From contig ML769508.1 in assembly GCA_009733575.1 (NCBI GenBank), positions 121,829 to 185,828 of the forward strand: a stretch of DNA of 64,000 nt, given 5' to 3'. Origin of the DNA: Gymnopus androsaceus JB14 (Eukaryota > Basidiomycota > Agaricomycetes > Agaricales > Omphalotaceae). The position numbers and the translations under genes were made by a program. Within the stretch, counting starts at the first letter, position 1; every line of letters starts with the position of its first letter. The notes beneath the pieces were generated by a model. It ran no database searches and was not told the origin of the DNA. It worked only from the letters and a program-made list of their open reading frames with translations. Below are positions 24,036 through 36,160 of this stretch, piece after piece.

Positions 24036-24489
24036 TGATGATCCAGCTAACGTGGAGAAAGTGCAGAGATGGAGTCTGGAGATGGAGACAGGTGCGGGTG
24101 CGGGAGTGGGAGGGGGAGAAGGAGGGGGAGGAGGAGGGGGAATGATTGTTGTTGGCTATGTTGTACAAGAGCATGAGGAGGGGGGGAACGGATAACAAGA
24201 ACAAGAAAAGGGGAATGGGAACGAAAAAGGGTTTAGAAAGGGGATGAAGGGAGAGCTACAGCTAACAAATGTATACATCCCCTCGTTTGCACCTCCTGTG
24301 TGGAGATCAGAGCTTTTTATTGAGGATACACCAAGTGTTTATTTCTGCCTTTTTTCTTTCCAAGCACTATGAGCTATGATGGCAATTGATTGATTGAATC
24401 CTATTTTTAACTTGCTTTTGCTTGTGTTTTTTTGCTAGGACTAGACCTATCTTCCCTCTGTACAAATCTCATTTGAATTCCTCCCTATC

Positions 24490-24640
24490 CCGTGAATGAA
24501 CAGCATCGACAACAACAACCAAGAGGACTCAGAGAAAGCATATGACTACTCTACCAAGGAGTTCTTTCAAACCATACTCCATTAACTTGTATCACTTGAC
24601 AGACAGAGGCTCTAGCTGTAAGAGCATATTATGAGAGGAA
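24490..24640 (+). pseudogene. Fragment of the HMG-like gene family seen at 39.5 and 62.6 kb
   Basis: Around 24539 the plus strand reads KAYDYSTKEFFQTILH and then LVSLDRQRL, with three stops. This matches GCYNYSVTQKEFLQNLISEF with HSKRQREAF in the gene at 39493-43898. It is cut off at about 24641 by an inverted repeat flanking the LTR element. Confidence 0.55.
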
Positions 24641-24765
24641 TGTAATGAACTGGGCTGCCTGCAATCAATCCAGTCACCAACTGGGCCAAAAGGCCACAAT
24701 GTCAAGGTTACTTGACATAGTTTCAGGCACTATATGAGTGTAATAGACGAAACCATTACACTAAT
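24641..24765. repeat. Left arm of inverted repeat flanking the gag element
   Basis: Its reverse complement is found almost intact at 26360-26487 (TGAACTGGGCTGCCTGCAAT...GTCAAGGTTACTTGACATAG). Together the two arms bracket the 1.6-kb LTR-retrotransposon remnant. Confidence 0.8.
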
Positions 24766-26390
24766 GTAAGGATTTTATCCTTACCCTTGCCTTTCCCGCT
24801 ATCCTCCCGCTTGTTTCTGTCTGCTCTGCATGCATATACAAGTCTTGGAGTCTTGCATTCAACCTTAGGAGCCCTCAGGATTATCTTAGTTACGCATACA
24901 TGCTAGGTTTCTATTCAGTTATCGGATTAACCTTCACTTTGGATTTACTTACCCATAACTACTCCTTTATTTAGACCCTTTATTACTTACTTAAATAGCC
25001 TTGTACTTTACCATAGAAACTCATTGAGTCAACTCTTGCTAACTCCTTTTGATTCCCATGCAAGCCTTGTCCCAGTTCATAACAGTTTGATTCAACCTAC
25101 ATCAAACTCGGTTGAATTTTAAGTCTTTGTAAATTTCTCTACTCCTTGTCACCCTCGCCATTGCTGGCATTCCTTGTCACAACTCCAACCGCAGCCATGT
25201 CCAACCCAGATACCAACCCTTACATGATCAACAACAACTTGTTGATCCCAACACAACAAACCAACTCCGAACCAGATCCCAATGCAAACATTAGCTTCAC
25301 AACAATGCAGAAGGGCTTCTTTGATCTCAAAGCTATGTTCAATGGATCACTCAAGGATCTCGTGAGCTCTCTAACAGAACAAATCGCTGGCCTCCGAAAC
25401 CACCGTGCACCACCTCCTAGTAACCCCATATCTCCTACACAGACCGCACCTCCCGCTACATCTTCCAACCCCCTTGGAACTCCGAAGTTCAAGGAACCAA
25501 CAGTGTTTACTGGAAAAGCAACACAGGTTGTTGGATTCCTTCAGGAGATCAAGGACACACTGTACTTACTCCGCAACACATACACAACCAAAAAAGATAA
25601 GTACATTTACTTAGCTACCTACCTTGGCGATGGTACTCCCAAAGAGTGGTACAAATCTGTACTCATTGAACTAGTCCACAACTTCAATAAGTTCACGGAA
25701 AACTTCAGGAAACATTTTGGCAACTTGGATTTCGTTGCCATAGCACACAACAAACTTGACAATCTCTACCAGACCGGATCTGTCTCAACCTACTCAGCTC
25801 GATTCATGGAGTGGATCGTCCATCTTAAACTCACCGAGGCTTCAAAAATCCGTTACTTCTACAACCATCTCAAGTCCAAACTCAAAGACTCTCTTGCCCA
25901 CCGCACTGATGCTCCCACTGATTCGCTAAAAGCCTATAGTGATTGGGTCATTGTGATTGATAATTGACACCACCAGTGCAATGTTGAGAAAAAAAGGGAA
26001 GGGAAGCAGCAAGGGAAAAAGTCAAACAGTAACACTTACATTCCTGCTTATATCCCCACTCCTTTGGTTCCAAACTCGCTCCCCCCTGGAGAACCGATGC
26101 AGATTGACGCATTCAACACAACTTCAAAACCTACTTTGAAACCCCGTGGACTGCTCACTCAGGAAGAAAAGGACCAAAGATGCGCTGCTGGACTATGCCT
26201 CTATTATGGCGGTAAAGGACACATTGCTAAAGACTGCCCTTGTGAACTCTTGGCTGAGAATTTATACTGGCCTGGGAAACCAGTACTGATTTGGGACTTG
26301 CTATGTAGGACCCTTGACACAGTTTTGGGGTGGCTGTGGGGTTCTCTGCCTTAAAGGGAAGGTAGTGTAATGTTTCTGTCCATTACGCTT
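24744..26390 (+). mobile_element. LTR retrotransposon remnant, gag only
   Basis: Contains an LTR-like 5' region beginning TGTAATAGACGAAACCATTA near 24746, a gag gene (25197-26354), a polypurine-like tract and a short 3' LTR start. No protease, reverse transcriptase, RNase H or integrase sequence is present, so it is non-autonomous or deleted. I could not define a tRNA primer site or a target duplication. Confidence 0.6.
25197..26354 (+). pseudogene. Retrotransposon gag (Ty3/Gypsy-like) with one TGA stop and damaged zinc knuckle
   Basis: ATG 25197. The protein has a Pro-rich linker, a capsid-like core (KFKEPTVFTGKATQVVGFLQ, YIYLATYLGDGTPKEWYKSV, FTENFRKHFGNLDF, YSARFMEWIVHLKLTE) and a C-terminal zinc knuckle. 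The single stop TGA at 25965-25967 sits in frame, and the sequence after it (HHQCNVEKKREGK, then the knuckle) continues the same frame, so a CGA-to-TGA change is the simplest explanation. The knuckle reads CLYYGGKGHIAKDC: the second Cys of C-x2-C-x4-H-x4-C is Tyr. Confidence 0.75.
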
Positions 26391-26487
26391 ATGTAGTGCC
26401 TGCAACTATGTCAAGTAACCTTGACATTGTGGCCTTTTGGCCCAGTTGGTGACTGGATTGATTGCAGGCAGCCCAGTTCATTACCTT
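26360..26487. repeat. Right arm of inverted repeat flanking the gag element
   Basis: Inverted partner of 24641-24765. It also overlaps the start of a 3' LTR-like sequence, TGTAATGTTTCTGTCCATTA, which follows a purine-rich AAGGGAAGG (about 26350) like a polypurine tract. Confidence 0.75.
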
Positions 26488-27355
26488 CAGGGTCCTTCCT
26501 GCTAACCAAAATCAATGATTGTTGATCAAAGTCTCCAAGATTTTCCTGGTCTAGGCAGCCTCCAAGATGTTTGTAGTTGCCAACAATTACCTGCTCTAGC
26601 TGGCCCAATTCAATGAGACAAACTTCTATAGCTTGACTGCTAAAAAGCAGAAAATAAGGGCGCTGAATCGCTACCTGTTTGACTATATGATCATCCCATT
26701 GAATGTGAGCATTGGTAGGTATCGGCTGCCAAGTCAAGCTGTTGATATAAAGACCAAAATCTGGTCAATTAGTCACACCATAATACTTCAAGAGCTCAAT
26801 GTCACTCACCTTCAAAGCATAAAAGATATTCATTAGAATTGGACTTGATTATCTTGATTGGACATTCAGATCCTTACTGGGATAGCTGTGTCCTTAGGAA
26901 TAAGCAACTCTGTTAATCATTGTAAACATATCTTACCACTTACCCTTGAGCTTGATTTGGCAGAATGGTAGTCACCCGGATTTATCCTGCAACACCATAA
27001 CAATCCAGGTATCTTCAAAGATGAAATCAGTCACCCAATCTGACCAGGATTGGGGCCAGCCAAAAACAGGTTTGAACCAGTTCAACTTGAACTGGTAAAT
27101 TCCAAAGAATTTACTTATGGCCACACCAAGCTTTGGTTGATCCACGCCGACATTTTCCGTGACCAGCTCTAGTAGATGAACAAAGATTCTCCTTTCAATC
27201 CAACTACCAGTCCAGCTTGAAATCCTGCAGCCTGGGGGTCTGCCACTTATGAAGTGTTTAGTTGTGTGAGTAATATCAGCTTGAACACAGTATGCAACAA
27301 TAGGTTTGTTCTGATATTTGCCAACTTGAAAGAACTCAACATTGTTTTTGCTCAA
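26411..27355 (-). pseudogene. Unrecognised, interrupted gene fragments
   Basis: Open minus-strand segments at 27355-26972 (ends ...VMVLQDKSG) and 26737-26411 are separated by intron-like GT...AG stretches and stops. The compositions look coding (Trp/Phe-rich: FGIYQFKLNWFKPVFGWPQS), but I do not recognise a family. The 3' end overlaps the inverted arm at 26360-26487. Confidence 0.35.
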
Positions 27356-27423
27356 TCTCTGCCGTCTCTGAAGTAGGTCATTTTATTCAAAGCATTTGCA
27401 GCAACAAGAGTGGCAACCTGATA

Positions 27424-28040
27424 TGCATCAGCAAAACCTGTGTGTACTCATAGAACCCATAGCAAGGTCCCCCTCTGTCCAGAACTATGGACTGCTATGG
27501 GTTGCTATAGACTGCTATGGACTGAATTGCATGTATTTTGACATGGGAAGCTCAGAGCAATACCAAATTTATTAATATATGTTACCTGTTGCGGTTGCTA
27601 CAACAATCAAATGGAGCTCAAAGAATGTTGGTGAAAAGGAAAGATCATTGTTTATTGATACTACAGTGCTACAGGTGACCTTAAATACTTCAATAACTAC
27701 TTATAACAACCACCAATAATAATAATAATATTACAATAACTCACATATAAGTCTGCCAATGAATAAGTTAGAACGGAAGACCAATGTCAAACTGTAAGAA
27801 CTTACAGCAGGAACTTGAAAGAACATTGCGACAAGTCAGAATTGATGTAGAAGTGGGAGGCTGTGAGTGGAGAGAGAAGTTGAAGTTGCAGTTGCTGCAA
27901 TGTGCTGATATTAAAGGGAACAGTGGACCCTGAACAATGGAATGACAGCTGGCTCGAGCATTTGGTAATCTCATAGGAGCTCATAGGAGCTCATAGGAAG
28001 CCATAGCTTCTATGACCATTACCCAGGTTTTGCTGATGCA
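27424..28040. mobile_element. TIR element of the CATCAGCAAAACCT family, copy 1
   Basis: The left end TGCATCAGCAAAACCTG (27424) is mirrored by CAGGTTTTGCTGATGCA (28024-28040). Next to each end lie strings of short ATAGCA/TGCTAT units (CATAGCAAGG, GGACTGCTATGGGTTGCTAT; CTCATAGGAGCTCATAGGAG), so the subterminal DNA is itself palindromic. The family recurs at 40386-41058, and as one end at 58657. No transposase is encoded. Confidence 0.75.
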
Positions 28041-28044
28041 ACCT

Positions 28045-28320
28045 AGTTGGCCCAGGAAAAAGGGCAAAAATTTGGACACCTTAGGTATCCTAGTCATCCT
28101 AGGTGTCTTGGGACATCCTGAGACATCCTAGGACATCCTGGGATGTCCTGATGGCATCCTGGGGCATCCTTGGATAAACTGCCTATCCTAGGATGCCTCA
28201 GGATGCCCCAGGATGCTATCAGGGCATCCCAGGATGCCATCAGGACACCTAGGATGACCAGGATATCTGAGGTGTCCACAGTTTTGCCCTTTGACATCAG
28301 GAAAAATGGTCTGGGCCCAG
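28045..28320. repeat. CCTAGG/CCAGGATGCC foldback element, second copy
   Basis: Sister of 23640-24035: TTGGCCCAGGAAAAAGGGCA at the left, CCTAGTCATCCTAGGTGTC, then the inverted arm ACACCTAGGATGACCAGGAT. The right outer end has diverged. It starts directly at the right end of the CATCAGCAAAACCT element, as the 23.6-kb copy starts beside a similar end. Confidence 0.75.
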
Positions 28321-28329
28321 GGCTGACTT

Positions 28330-28612
28330 GAGGTTGACCCACAATGACCTAAAGAGACTTAAGGGAACCTAAGGATACTTAGGTCTCCTAGGCCACCTAG
28401 GTTGCCCAGACTGCCTCAGTTTCTTTGAGGTCACCTAGGTTGCCTAGGATTTGGGGATAAACCTTGGGAATTTGAGGCAACCTGAGTAAACCTGAGCTAA
28501 CCTGAGGAACCTGAGGTAACCTGAGGTAGCCTAAGGTAGCCTGGGGTAGCCTGGAAGACCCAAGGTGACCAGGGTGACCAGGGTGACCAGGTTAGCCTAG
28601 GTTCCCTAGGTC
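28330..28612. repeat. Low-complexity CCTGAGGTA/GGTGACCA array
   Basis: Short degenerate 9-10 bp units (CCTGAGGTAA, CCTAGGTTG, GGTGACCA three times in a row near 28567-28590) fill this stretch. No coding potential. Confidence 0.6.
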
Positions 28613-29444
28613 GGATTATTCTATTTGACAACCCCCTTGTTATGAAACAACCCTTTCCTTATCTAGCAACCCAGTTGTTGTCACAAATGGTCACAGTTCA
28701 CCAAATATGCCAAATAAGCAGACATTGAGTATTTCATAAATTTTTCTATTGTGACTTGCTGATTTTCTTCAGAATAAGGGGAGTGGGGAAGGGGAATGGC
28801 CACAAGTAGTGAGAATCAAGAACATTGGCAGCAGCTAGCTAAGTACCTAAACAATGGACTAGTTTGTGAGTGCAAAATATTACAGTGTTTTTGGAAAACC
28901 TTGTCCAAATCAATCTTGGTGATGGCAATAATTCAATAAATAAATAAAAATCTAAAAAGGGAAACAATCTTCCTGCTGTCAGACAACATCCAACTTGATC
29001 CAAGTCAGCCTTGTATTCTGGTGGTTGTTGTTCACTGTGCTGGATGTTGCCCAGCACAGTGAGCAAGTACAAAATACTGACTATCCTACCCTTGACCTAG
29101 ACAAGTAGTCAGCCTTGTAAACTTGTTATGTACTAGCATGCTGAGAAAGTACTTTGTATCTAGCATACATAGCTTTACAGTTGGATTTTGGTAGTCTACT
29201 CTGTGATACTGTGTGCAGTGGAGGGCATGCAAGGAGCATTCACTAGTCTCCCGTAGGCAGATGCTATATATGACAATTGTTTGAAACAATGTATACAGAG
29301 TCTGCAGTTTTTGAATTGGGCAGGTACCGTAGACCTTAGATGCCCAAGATTAGCAAATCTTTCCAATAAGCGCCTCTCCCAATTTCTTTTGTACCACGAT
29401 AGTCTGTTATTTCTTCATTATAATCCACCTATTTCTCCGCTATC
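28613..29444. other. Noncoding stretch, one repeat end
   Basis: At 28613-28660 GGATTATTCT...GACAACCCCCTTGTT matches in inverted orientation a sequence at 49884-49926, so it is an end of another repeat family. Nothing else can be supported until the DUF6589 gene starts at 29445. Confidence 0.4.
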
Positions 29445-32400
29445 ATGGCTGACGAAATTAAGAAGAAGCGACCCTATAAGAAATGGAGTGCTATTCCAAC
29501 CATTCCAACCATTTCTGAGATACCTGGTGCTCTTGCTACATCTTCTACATTTTCTCCTTCCATTCCAGCATCCGATACCCTTGATTCTGCCTTGGCTACT
29601 GCACAAAAGTGGAAATACAACAAGTTTCCAAAGGTTCCGCTTTCAGTACCTTCAGGTCTCTCAATAACTTGATAACTCCAGAAACTCGCACTTTTCCAAT
29701 TCATAACTCTGAAACTGGACTTCCTACCCCAGAATCAGCTCCATTGCAACCAGCACATGCCTTATCTTTCCCGGAATTTGATCCTACCACACCAGAATCA
29801 TCTTTAGCACAACCACGAGATGTATCCAGCCAATACAATATTCCTGAAACTCCTGACTCAGACTTGCTTCAAGACTCAATGCAAATATTGTCATTGGATT
29901 CTCCCTTTATCCCAGCTCCTCCACGCATTGTGAAACGGGTGCTTACAGATGCTGAGAAGCGCGAATTGGATATTGAGAATGCTGACAGAGTGCTGGACTT
30001 GATAGCAGAGAAGTTTAGTGACCATGGGTCAGGCGGTATTGGGAAATTTCTTGATATCATGCTCACCTGCTGCGATGACAAGAAGCGAGGTGTTCCTCTG
30101 CGGAACCGGCGGATGGTTCAGAGCTGGTTGCAGGGGAAGACAACCATACGTCCCGTGGATAATTTGAAGAAGATGTACAATCATAAATACAGCTTTCCTG
30201 CTGCTAACTCTTCCCTTGTCTCTGAATGTGAACATCACTTCTCCCCCTCTGCTGACTTATCTACCATTCACTACACTTGTATTGCCATTTCCTCATGGGC
30301 TCTCCGTCTCGTTGGTAATCTCCTGTATACAGGTATCGGAAATTTGACTAAAGATAGCGAAGAAGATGATACCGAGTTTTGGACTCGACTCCCAGCTTCA
30401 AAAGTTGAGAAAATACACCTCGTTAGTTCAACATTTACGGTCAAGACTCATGCCGAGCATCTGAGAAACCGTGAACCTGCTGTGTGGTACATTACGGAGT
30501 GCATGGCAGCTTCACGCAAGAAAGGAATACCATACATCAAGGCAATGTGTCCACACCCTCCCATAAGTTCTTCTGATTGCTTTGAAGTATGTTTGCTTAG
30601 TTTTTTAAATAAAGATACAAGTGGCTATGATTAGCTCATGCATCATCTCTCGCAATCAGCTCACTACAGGATATCTCCCCATGCGACTTGGGATATGGCA
30701 TTTTGTATGTCTTTCTCATGTTGATGTGAAGTGTATCTCTATGCGTCTTGGACTTTCAGTAAGCAAGACAACCGCCAAGACTGCTTTGAAACATCTAGCA
30801 GATATTGGCCTTCAATATCTTAAGCAGGCAACTGAGGATGGGTACAAGGAAAAGAGAGCCGTAACTAGTGCTGTAATTGACAACCAGCAGCAGTACCAGC
30901 ATGTTTTTGAGCACGGCCAGGGTTGAGAGGCAATACTGAAGCAGGGGACAGGTGGGACAGCGATCTGGTTGGAAAACATAGCCCAGGGTGCTTTCAGTCG
31001 CTTGGATTACATTGAGCGTGTCATTGCCAATAATCATGCCAAGCTTACTACTGAAAAGCTCTATGATTTGATTGACTGGTCCCATGCCCACTCTATCCAG
31101 GCTCATCACCATGTCCGAGCTCTCATTGAATTCATTCCTTTTCTGAACCCACTTGGTCCTCTATTATCAAAACGATTCCATACTGCACCTCTTGCTAAAC
31201 GGTGGATGGAAGAAAGCCGCATTACATGGATTCAGTGTCTCAAATCGAATGCTGAGAAAGAAATGGAACTTGCTGGAATGCAGCAGGTCATGGAGGATTT
31301 TGATGAACAGCATGGTTTCAAACCAGAGTACTCAGAGGAGCTTCTCAATTGGTACAGTGGTGATGGCAGGAGCTATAAATGCATGCTATCTGTTCAGAGG
31401 AACCTTATGATTACCCAAACTCTAACACCCGAGAGTATTGAAGCCAATGCCAGGACAGCAAGTGATAAAATCTTTACACCCGAGGTCTGGCACATGCGAT
31501 CTACAAATCTCAGCACTATTGCAAGTAACCACTTTGGTCCTGCAGCTTCTCCTGACCCTTCATCACTATCTCGGAGTGCTGCCGCTACTGGGATGCATCA
31601 CCCTCCTGATTTGAAAAAAATACAACTTTTATCCAACATCTCGGAGTATGAATCTATTTTGGAATGCAAACTCATTGGACTGTTGGAGGTATTTGTCCAT
31701 CATCTAGCAAGATTACAACAAGGACTCATTGCTTTTCAGATTAATCCTTGAGATTGATGATGAAGATACACTACTTTTGCATTTTGAGAAGCTTCACACC
31801 AAGCAGAAACTACCACCTCTTGATAACATACACCTGGACTCCCTGATTGAGATGGGCAAAATCATTGTCTATCGGTATGCTTCTCTGAATGCCTACAAGC
31901 GAGCATTGTTGAAGGAAGCCTCTGTTAACGCAAGACCCACTCTCAGAGTTCCAACTGGCAAAGTTTGGGACCCTTCTTCCGCAACAAAAACCAGAATTTC
32001 AGAAGCAGCACCACAAGGACATGTTGAAGCAGAAGGGTTTGATGGTGACCGTGTCCTTGCAAACAGTATATTATTCTTGATGGAGTATGGCTGGTGAATA
32101 GAGGCAGCATATGCTATCCCTGAAGGTGATATTGGTCACTTTATTGAGATTATGAAGGTATGGCCAAAATACGTTGTGTTACTCAAGCTCACCATTCACA
32201 ACTGCATGTAGATCTGGATCTTTGTGTTTGGTGGTTCCAGTAACAGCAATTACATGGGTTTTCTACTCAAAATGTACTGCTTCCTTCACTACGAGGCTGA
32301 GCCAGATCTAGCAAACACAGTTCTCGATAACTGGCTTGTGAACCTCACTGGACAGTCTGGCCATTGGATCGAACGTGATCTTATGCAAGAACATAATAAC

Positions 32401-33182
32401 AAGTATACCGAGGAGATGATAGGAAAGCATGGCGGCGATTTCGATGACCCTCTTCATTGAGATATTATATCTCCGAATGTTGATTTTTTCAACTGATTCA
32501 AAGTGTACCTTGAAGATGACTTCGAGCTCAAACGACGAGGAAAATCACATATCTCATTACATCTGTATGCCGAGAAACAGTCTCTTTTGAACATGTACAA
32601 AGAAGAAGAAGTACGCAAATTCTCTTCCAGACGCTCCATGGGTCGCGCAGCAGTACCTCTGTCGAATAAAGGATACACACGACTTGATGGGGGTGGCAGA
32701 ATGTGGGATTTCTTGAGAAAATCAACAGAATATGCTACTGTACTGAAGAAGATAGAGGAAACACACGTGAGTCTAGTTCATGTAATACATATTTTTATTT
32801 CTAACTTGGCTGCACATAGATAATACTTCGGACTGCACCAGATAACACAGCTTCTGCAGGTACTGGATCTCTCCCCGACAGTATTCCTGACATGGATTTT
32901 GGGTCAGACAGTGAATCCAAAGGATCTAGCAAGTTGTCTGGGGAATCTTCCAGTGAATCCGAGGATGACGCTGAAGCACAATTAGATGATATGAGCACGG
33001 AAAAACTACAGAGTGGATCTGACTTGACTGCTCAAGTAGATCCATCAACTGGTCGGCTTTTGGATGATTGATATGAAAGAGAGGAGCTCGATGATATTCC
33101 TGAAGCTGATGGTGAAGATGAAGAACAGACAGACAGTGAAAGAGAATCCAATTGGGGTTCTGATACTGATAACAACAATTAA
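29445..33182 (+). pseudogene. DUF6589-domain protein gene, decayed by TGA stops
   Basis: Starts ATG 29445 (MADEIKKKRPYKKWSAIP). After a Ser/Thr/Pro-rich stretch, a long DUF6589-type protein can be read: IMLTCCDDKKRGVPLRNRRM, RLGLSVSKTTAKTALKHLAD, then in the core VWHMRSTNLSTIASNHFGPA and DPSSLSRSAAATGMHHP (about 31490-31600), then GDIGHFIEIMK, FVFGGSSNSNYMGFLLKMYC, NWLVNLTGQSGHWIERDLMQ (about 32330-32395), and an acidic tail. DUF6589 proteins are abundant in Agaricomycetes, often multicopy, with no known function. Five in-frame stops are all TGA (30924, 32095, 32458, 32494, 33069), each fitting a former CGA. There are also frame breaks near 29630 and 30590. A splice GT...AG at about 32158-32211 is kept. 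Confidence 0.78.
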
Positions 33183-33190
33183 TGTATGTA

Positions 33191-34418
33191 TTATTGGTAT
33201 GCTTTGCTTCTTAATCTAGTGGAACGTCTCGTATTATCTCTAGCATCATTATTCTCATCGATAGGGACTCTAGTGCGAGCCAGTCCCATACTTGCCATGA
33301 CCTCATCCATACTCTGCTTGGGCGCCCATGGTCGTTTAGCCTTTGGCCAAGGCTGATTGTTAACATCTGTAGAAGTGAGTGGTACTCGTGTTTGGCGCGA
33401 CACAGATGGGGCAGGAACCGAATCCACCATATCAGGCTCCAAATCCACCTCCATTTCAGATTCTTCACTACTCTCTGCCCTCTTACACTTTGCCCTGGCC
33501 TTTTGGGTTTTTCGTTTACCAAGGAGTGCTGTCATGCCCAGTACCATTGATTTCATTATCGTCACCTCCCAAAACCTCCCGATCATACCCATGACCCAAC
33601 CTATCAATCCGATAACCACCCGCTAAGCCGTATAACGGCTCCACACACTTCCGTACATACTTACTACTCACCAACTCAGCATCCCGCACGTATATAACCC
33701 ACAGTTCCTCCTCAGGGATCCCTTGTCTTGATATTAACTTGTTTACTCCCGTATCTCTTGTTTTCTCTCTATTTTCTTATACTCTTGTCAATTCATCTAT
33801 TTTCTCAATACACGCTTGTTCTGGCTTCCGCTTTTTGACTCACGCGTCGACTTGACTACCAGCAAGCTCATACAACAATCAGACTCGCTGCCGTCGAACT
33901 ATTCGACGTCGGCTCACACCACTAGACTCAGAACTCACATTCGGGAGCTTTGGCATTCCCAATCCACCCGCTTCTCACTACTAGTCTTCGACTAGTCCAC
34001 CCGCACACATATTTGATTGCAGATCTTGTCCGCCTTTTATACTAAAAGCCTCAAAGCTACTTTCAGTACCTTTCCCTAAGACCATCGACCCCGGTCTTAC
34101 AAGTGCCTTCTGAAGCCCAGAAACAACAGTGTAAAGAGCATCAGCTTGTGAAGCTTGGAATGCCCATGAGTGGCGTATGAGGATCGTATTGAGATTATTG
34201 ACACTTGCAATCATGAGTAAATTGTCGATAATAGATTTGCACAATGATGTCGAAAAGTATGATTCTTTTGGACAGAATTGGTGTTGTTTCCATTCATTCT
34301 CTTCTCTCCAGACCTGGTTCCCAAATTCAACAAGAGCATCACTAGCAAAAGTGCGCTCGTCACGCTTTAGCTTTTTCGGGTCACTTTTCTTCTTCTTTTT
34401 TGCTGTAGCTATGACCAC
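33191..34418 (-). pseudogene. Unknown basic/acidic protein fragments, possibly split by an LTR-like insertion
   Basis: Minus-strand open segments at about 34418-34015 (KKKKKSDPKKLKRDERTFAS, SWAFQASQADALYTVVSGLQ) and 33530-33191 (KRKTQKARAKCKRAESSEES, ending NTRRSTRLRSKAYQ) are separated by about 480 bp. They may be one gene interrupted by the sequence at 33530-34009. I recognise no family. Confidence 0.35.
33530..34009. mobile_element. LTR-like insertion
   Basis: Begins TGTCATGCCC and ends ...CCGCACACA, i.e. TG...CA. It contains a TATA-like GTATATAA (33691), a pyrimidine-rich stretch and CpG-rich DNA unlike its surroundings. These are features of a solo LTR. No matching 5-bp target duplication was found, so the call is weak. 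Confidence 0.35.
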
Positions 34419-34449
34419 TTCAGGCTACCTTAATATATAACTAGTTAGA

Positions 34450-34580
34450 TAGTCCAAAGCGTGACAATCCAGTATCTAATATGATTGAAATCCACAGGAA
34501 ATCCAGGGCTCTGGAATCCAGGGGCCTAGTCTGGAATCCATAGGGCCAGGACCTCTGGCACTCTGGATTCCATATCCCAT
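34450..34580. repeat. GGAATCCA-rich module shared with 61845-61985
   Basis: The reverse complement of this 130-bp module (GATAGTCCAAAG...GATTGAAATCCACAGGAAAT...CTGGAATCCAGGGGCC...CTCTGGATTCC) occurs at 61845-61985, in each case beside GGAATCC satellite arrays. It is probably the terminal unit of a foldback family. Confidence 0.7.
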
Positions 34581-34659
34581 TAGTATTGGCTACCAAATAG
34601 GTATTGATAGCTGTGGCGATGACTGTCTCACCCAGATAGGACAACCAACCTCTACTGAT

Positions 34660-35285
34660 TCCATCAACATTGATGTGACACTGTCACACATGATGAATTA
34701 AACTTTTCCCAATGCTAGCGATAGTGAAACTCTCATCTACACCTACCAACCTATCTGTACTGATACTCTGACCATCAAGTCTCATGTGACAGTGTCACAT
34801 ATACTATGAATTAAAGTTTTGATTATTATGGTGATGGATTCCAGGAGGAGACCTAGGAATAAGGTATAGAGTAAATACAGTGTGACAGTGTGACATATGT
34901 CACAGTGGAAAATCAACTGTTGGACTCTATAATTTGGCAAAAAAATCATGAAAAATAGTGAAAATATTCAGGTGATGGGTTTGCAGTCTGTGCATGGCTT
35001 TTTGTTCTACTATTAATGGTTACTATTCAAGCCAGTTAAAGAGCTACAGGAGGTGCTAATGTATGGCACCTATTAATAGTTTGAGTAACACCCCTCCAAA
35101 TGTAACGATATCATGTCACAACTTATGTGACATGTTAATGGTAATAGACATATTGTGAAATATCATCTGGATAGCATCAGGTTGATGTGATATAGTCACA
35201 GCTATGTTACATTCCTTTGAACAAGACACCTGACCATTGCCGTATTCATACACCTTAACATGGCAAGTGTGACACATGTCACACT
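34660..35285. repeat. Cluster of TGTGACA/TGTCACA palindromes
   Basis: At least six short inverted repeats of GTGACA and TGTCAC lie in 600 bp, e.g. GTGACACTGTCACAC (34676), TGTGACAGTGTCACA (34786), GTGACATATGTCAC (34891), GTGACACATGTCAC (35269). No gene is present. Confidence 0.6.
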
Positions 35286-35819
35286 ATAGAATAAATATAG
35301 TACACTATGGAATCCAGAGAACAGTATGGAATCCAGAGTACATTGTGGAATCCAGAGTACAGTATGGAATCCAGAGTACAGTATGGAATCCATTCACTAG
35401 TAAATATAGTACACTATGGAATCCAGAGTACAGTGTGGAATCCAGAGTACAGTATGGAATCCAGAGTACAGTATGGAATCCATTCACTAGTAAATATAGC
35501 ACACTATGGAATCCAGAGTACAGTATGGAATCCAGAGTACAGTATGGAATCCAGAGTACAGTATGGAATCCAGAGTACAGTATGGAGTCCAGAGTACAGT
35601 ATGGAATCCAGAGTACAGTATGGAATCCAGAGTACACTATGGAATCCATAGTACAGTGGGAATACAATGACTAGTAAATCTAGTACAGTGTGGAATCCAT
35701 TGACTAGTAAATATAGTACACCATGGACTACAAACTATAACAGTCCATGGAATCCATTCACTACAAACTAATATAGTCTTTGTTGTTGAAACAAGCACCC
35801 CCTAAGCACCAGGGGGGGA

Positions 35820-36160
35820 GTGGTCGCTGAATATTTTCATGATTTTTCATGATTTTTCCCACATTTATCAAGCCTGATTCTCGACATTTTTCTGGAAAAT
35901 AAGCGCCCATATGCGCCGGGGGAGGCGGAACAACAAATGCCAGAATATTTTCATGATTTTTGATGATTTTTGAGGATTTATCAAGCCTGATTCGCGACAT
36001 TTTTCAGCAAAATAAGCGCCATATGCGCGGGGGGGGCGGAGCAACAATGCCAGAATATTTTCATGATTTTTGATGATTTTTTTTAGGATTTATCAAGCCT
36101 GATTTGCGAGATTTTTTGGCAAAATAAGCGCCCATAAGTGCCGGGAGGGCGGGCAACAGT
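35820..36160. repeat. About 125-bp tandem units, block B of the foldback
   Basis: Three units containing GAATATTTTCATGATTTTTG, TTTATCAAGCCTGATT and AAGCGCC(C)ATATGCGC followed by G-runs. The inverted counterpart with two units is at 38456-38690. Confidence 0.85.

Noticed and set aside
24000..24200. Gly-rich ORF (GAGAGVGGGEGGGGGG) as a structural protein
   Set aside because: It is a short purine-rich simple repeat next to a foldback, with no start context or splicing.
35276..35674. Repetitive ORFs over the GGAATCC array (repeats of YGIQSTVWNPE)
   Set aside because: All frames on both strands are open because the repeat lacks stops. There is no start context, splice site or non-repeat homologous sequence.
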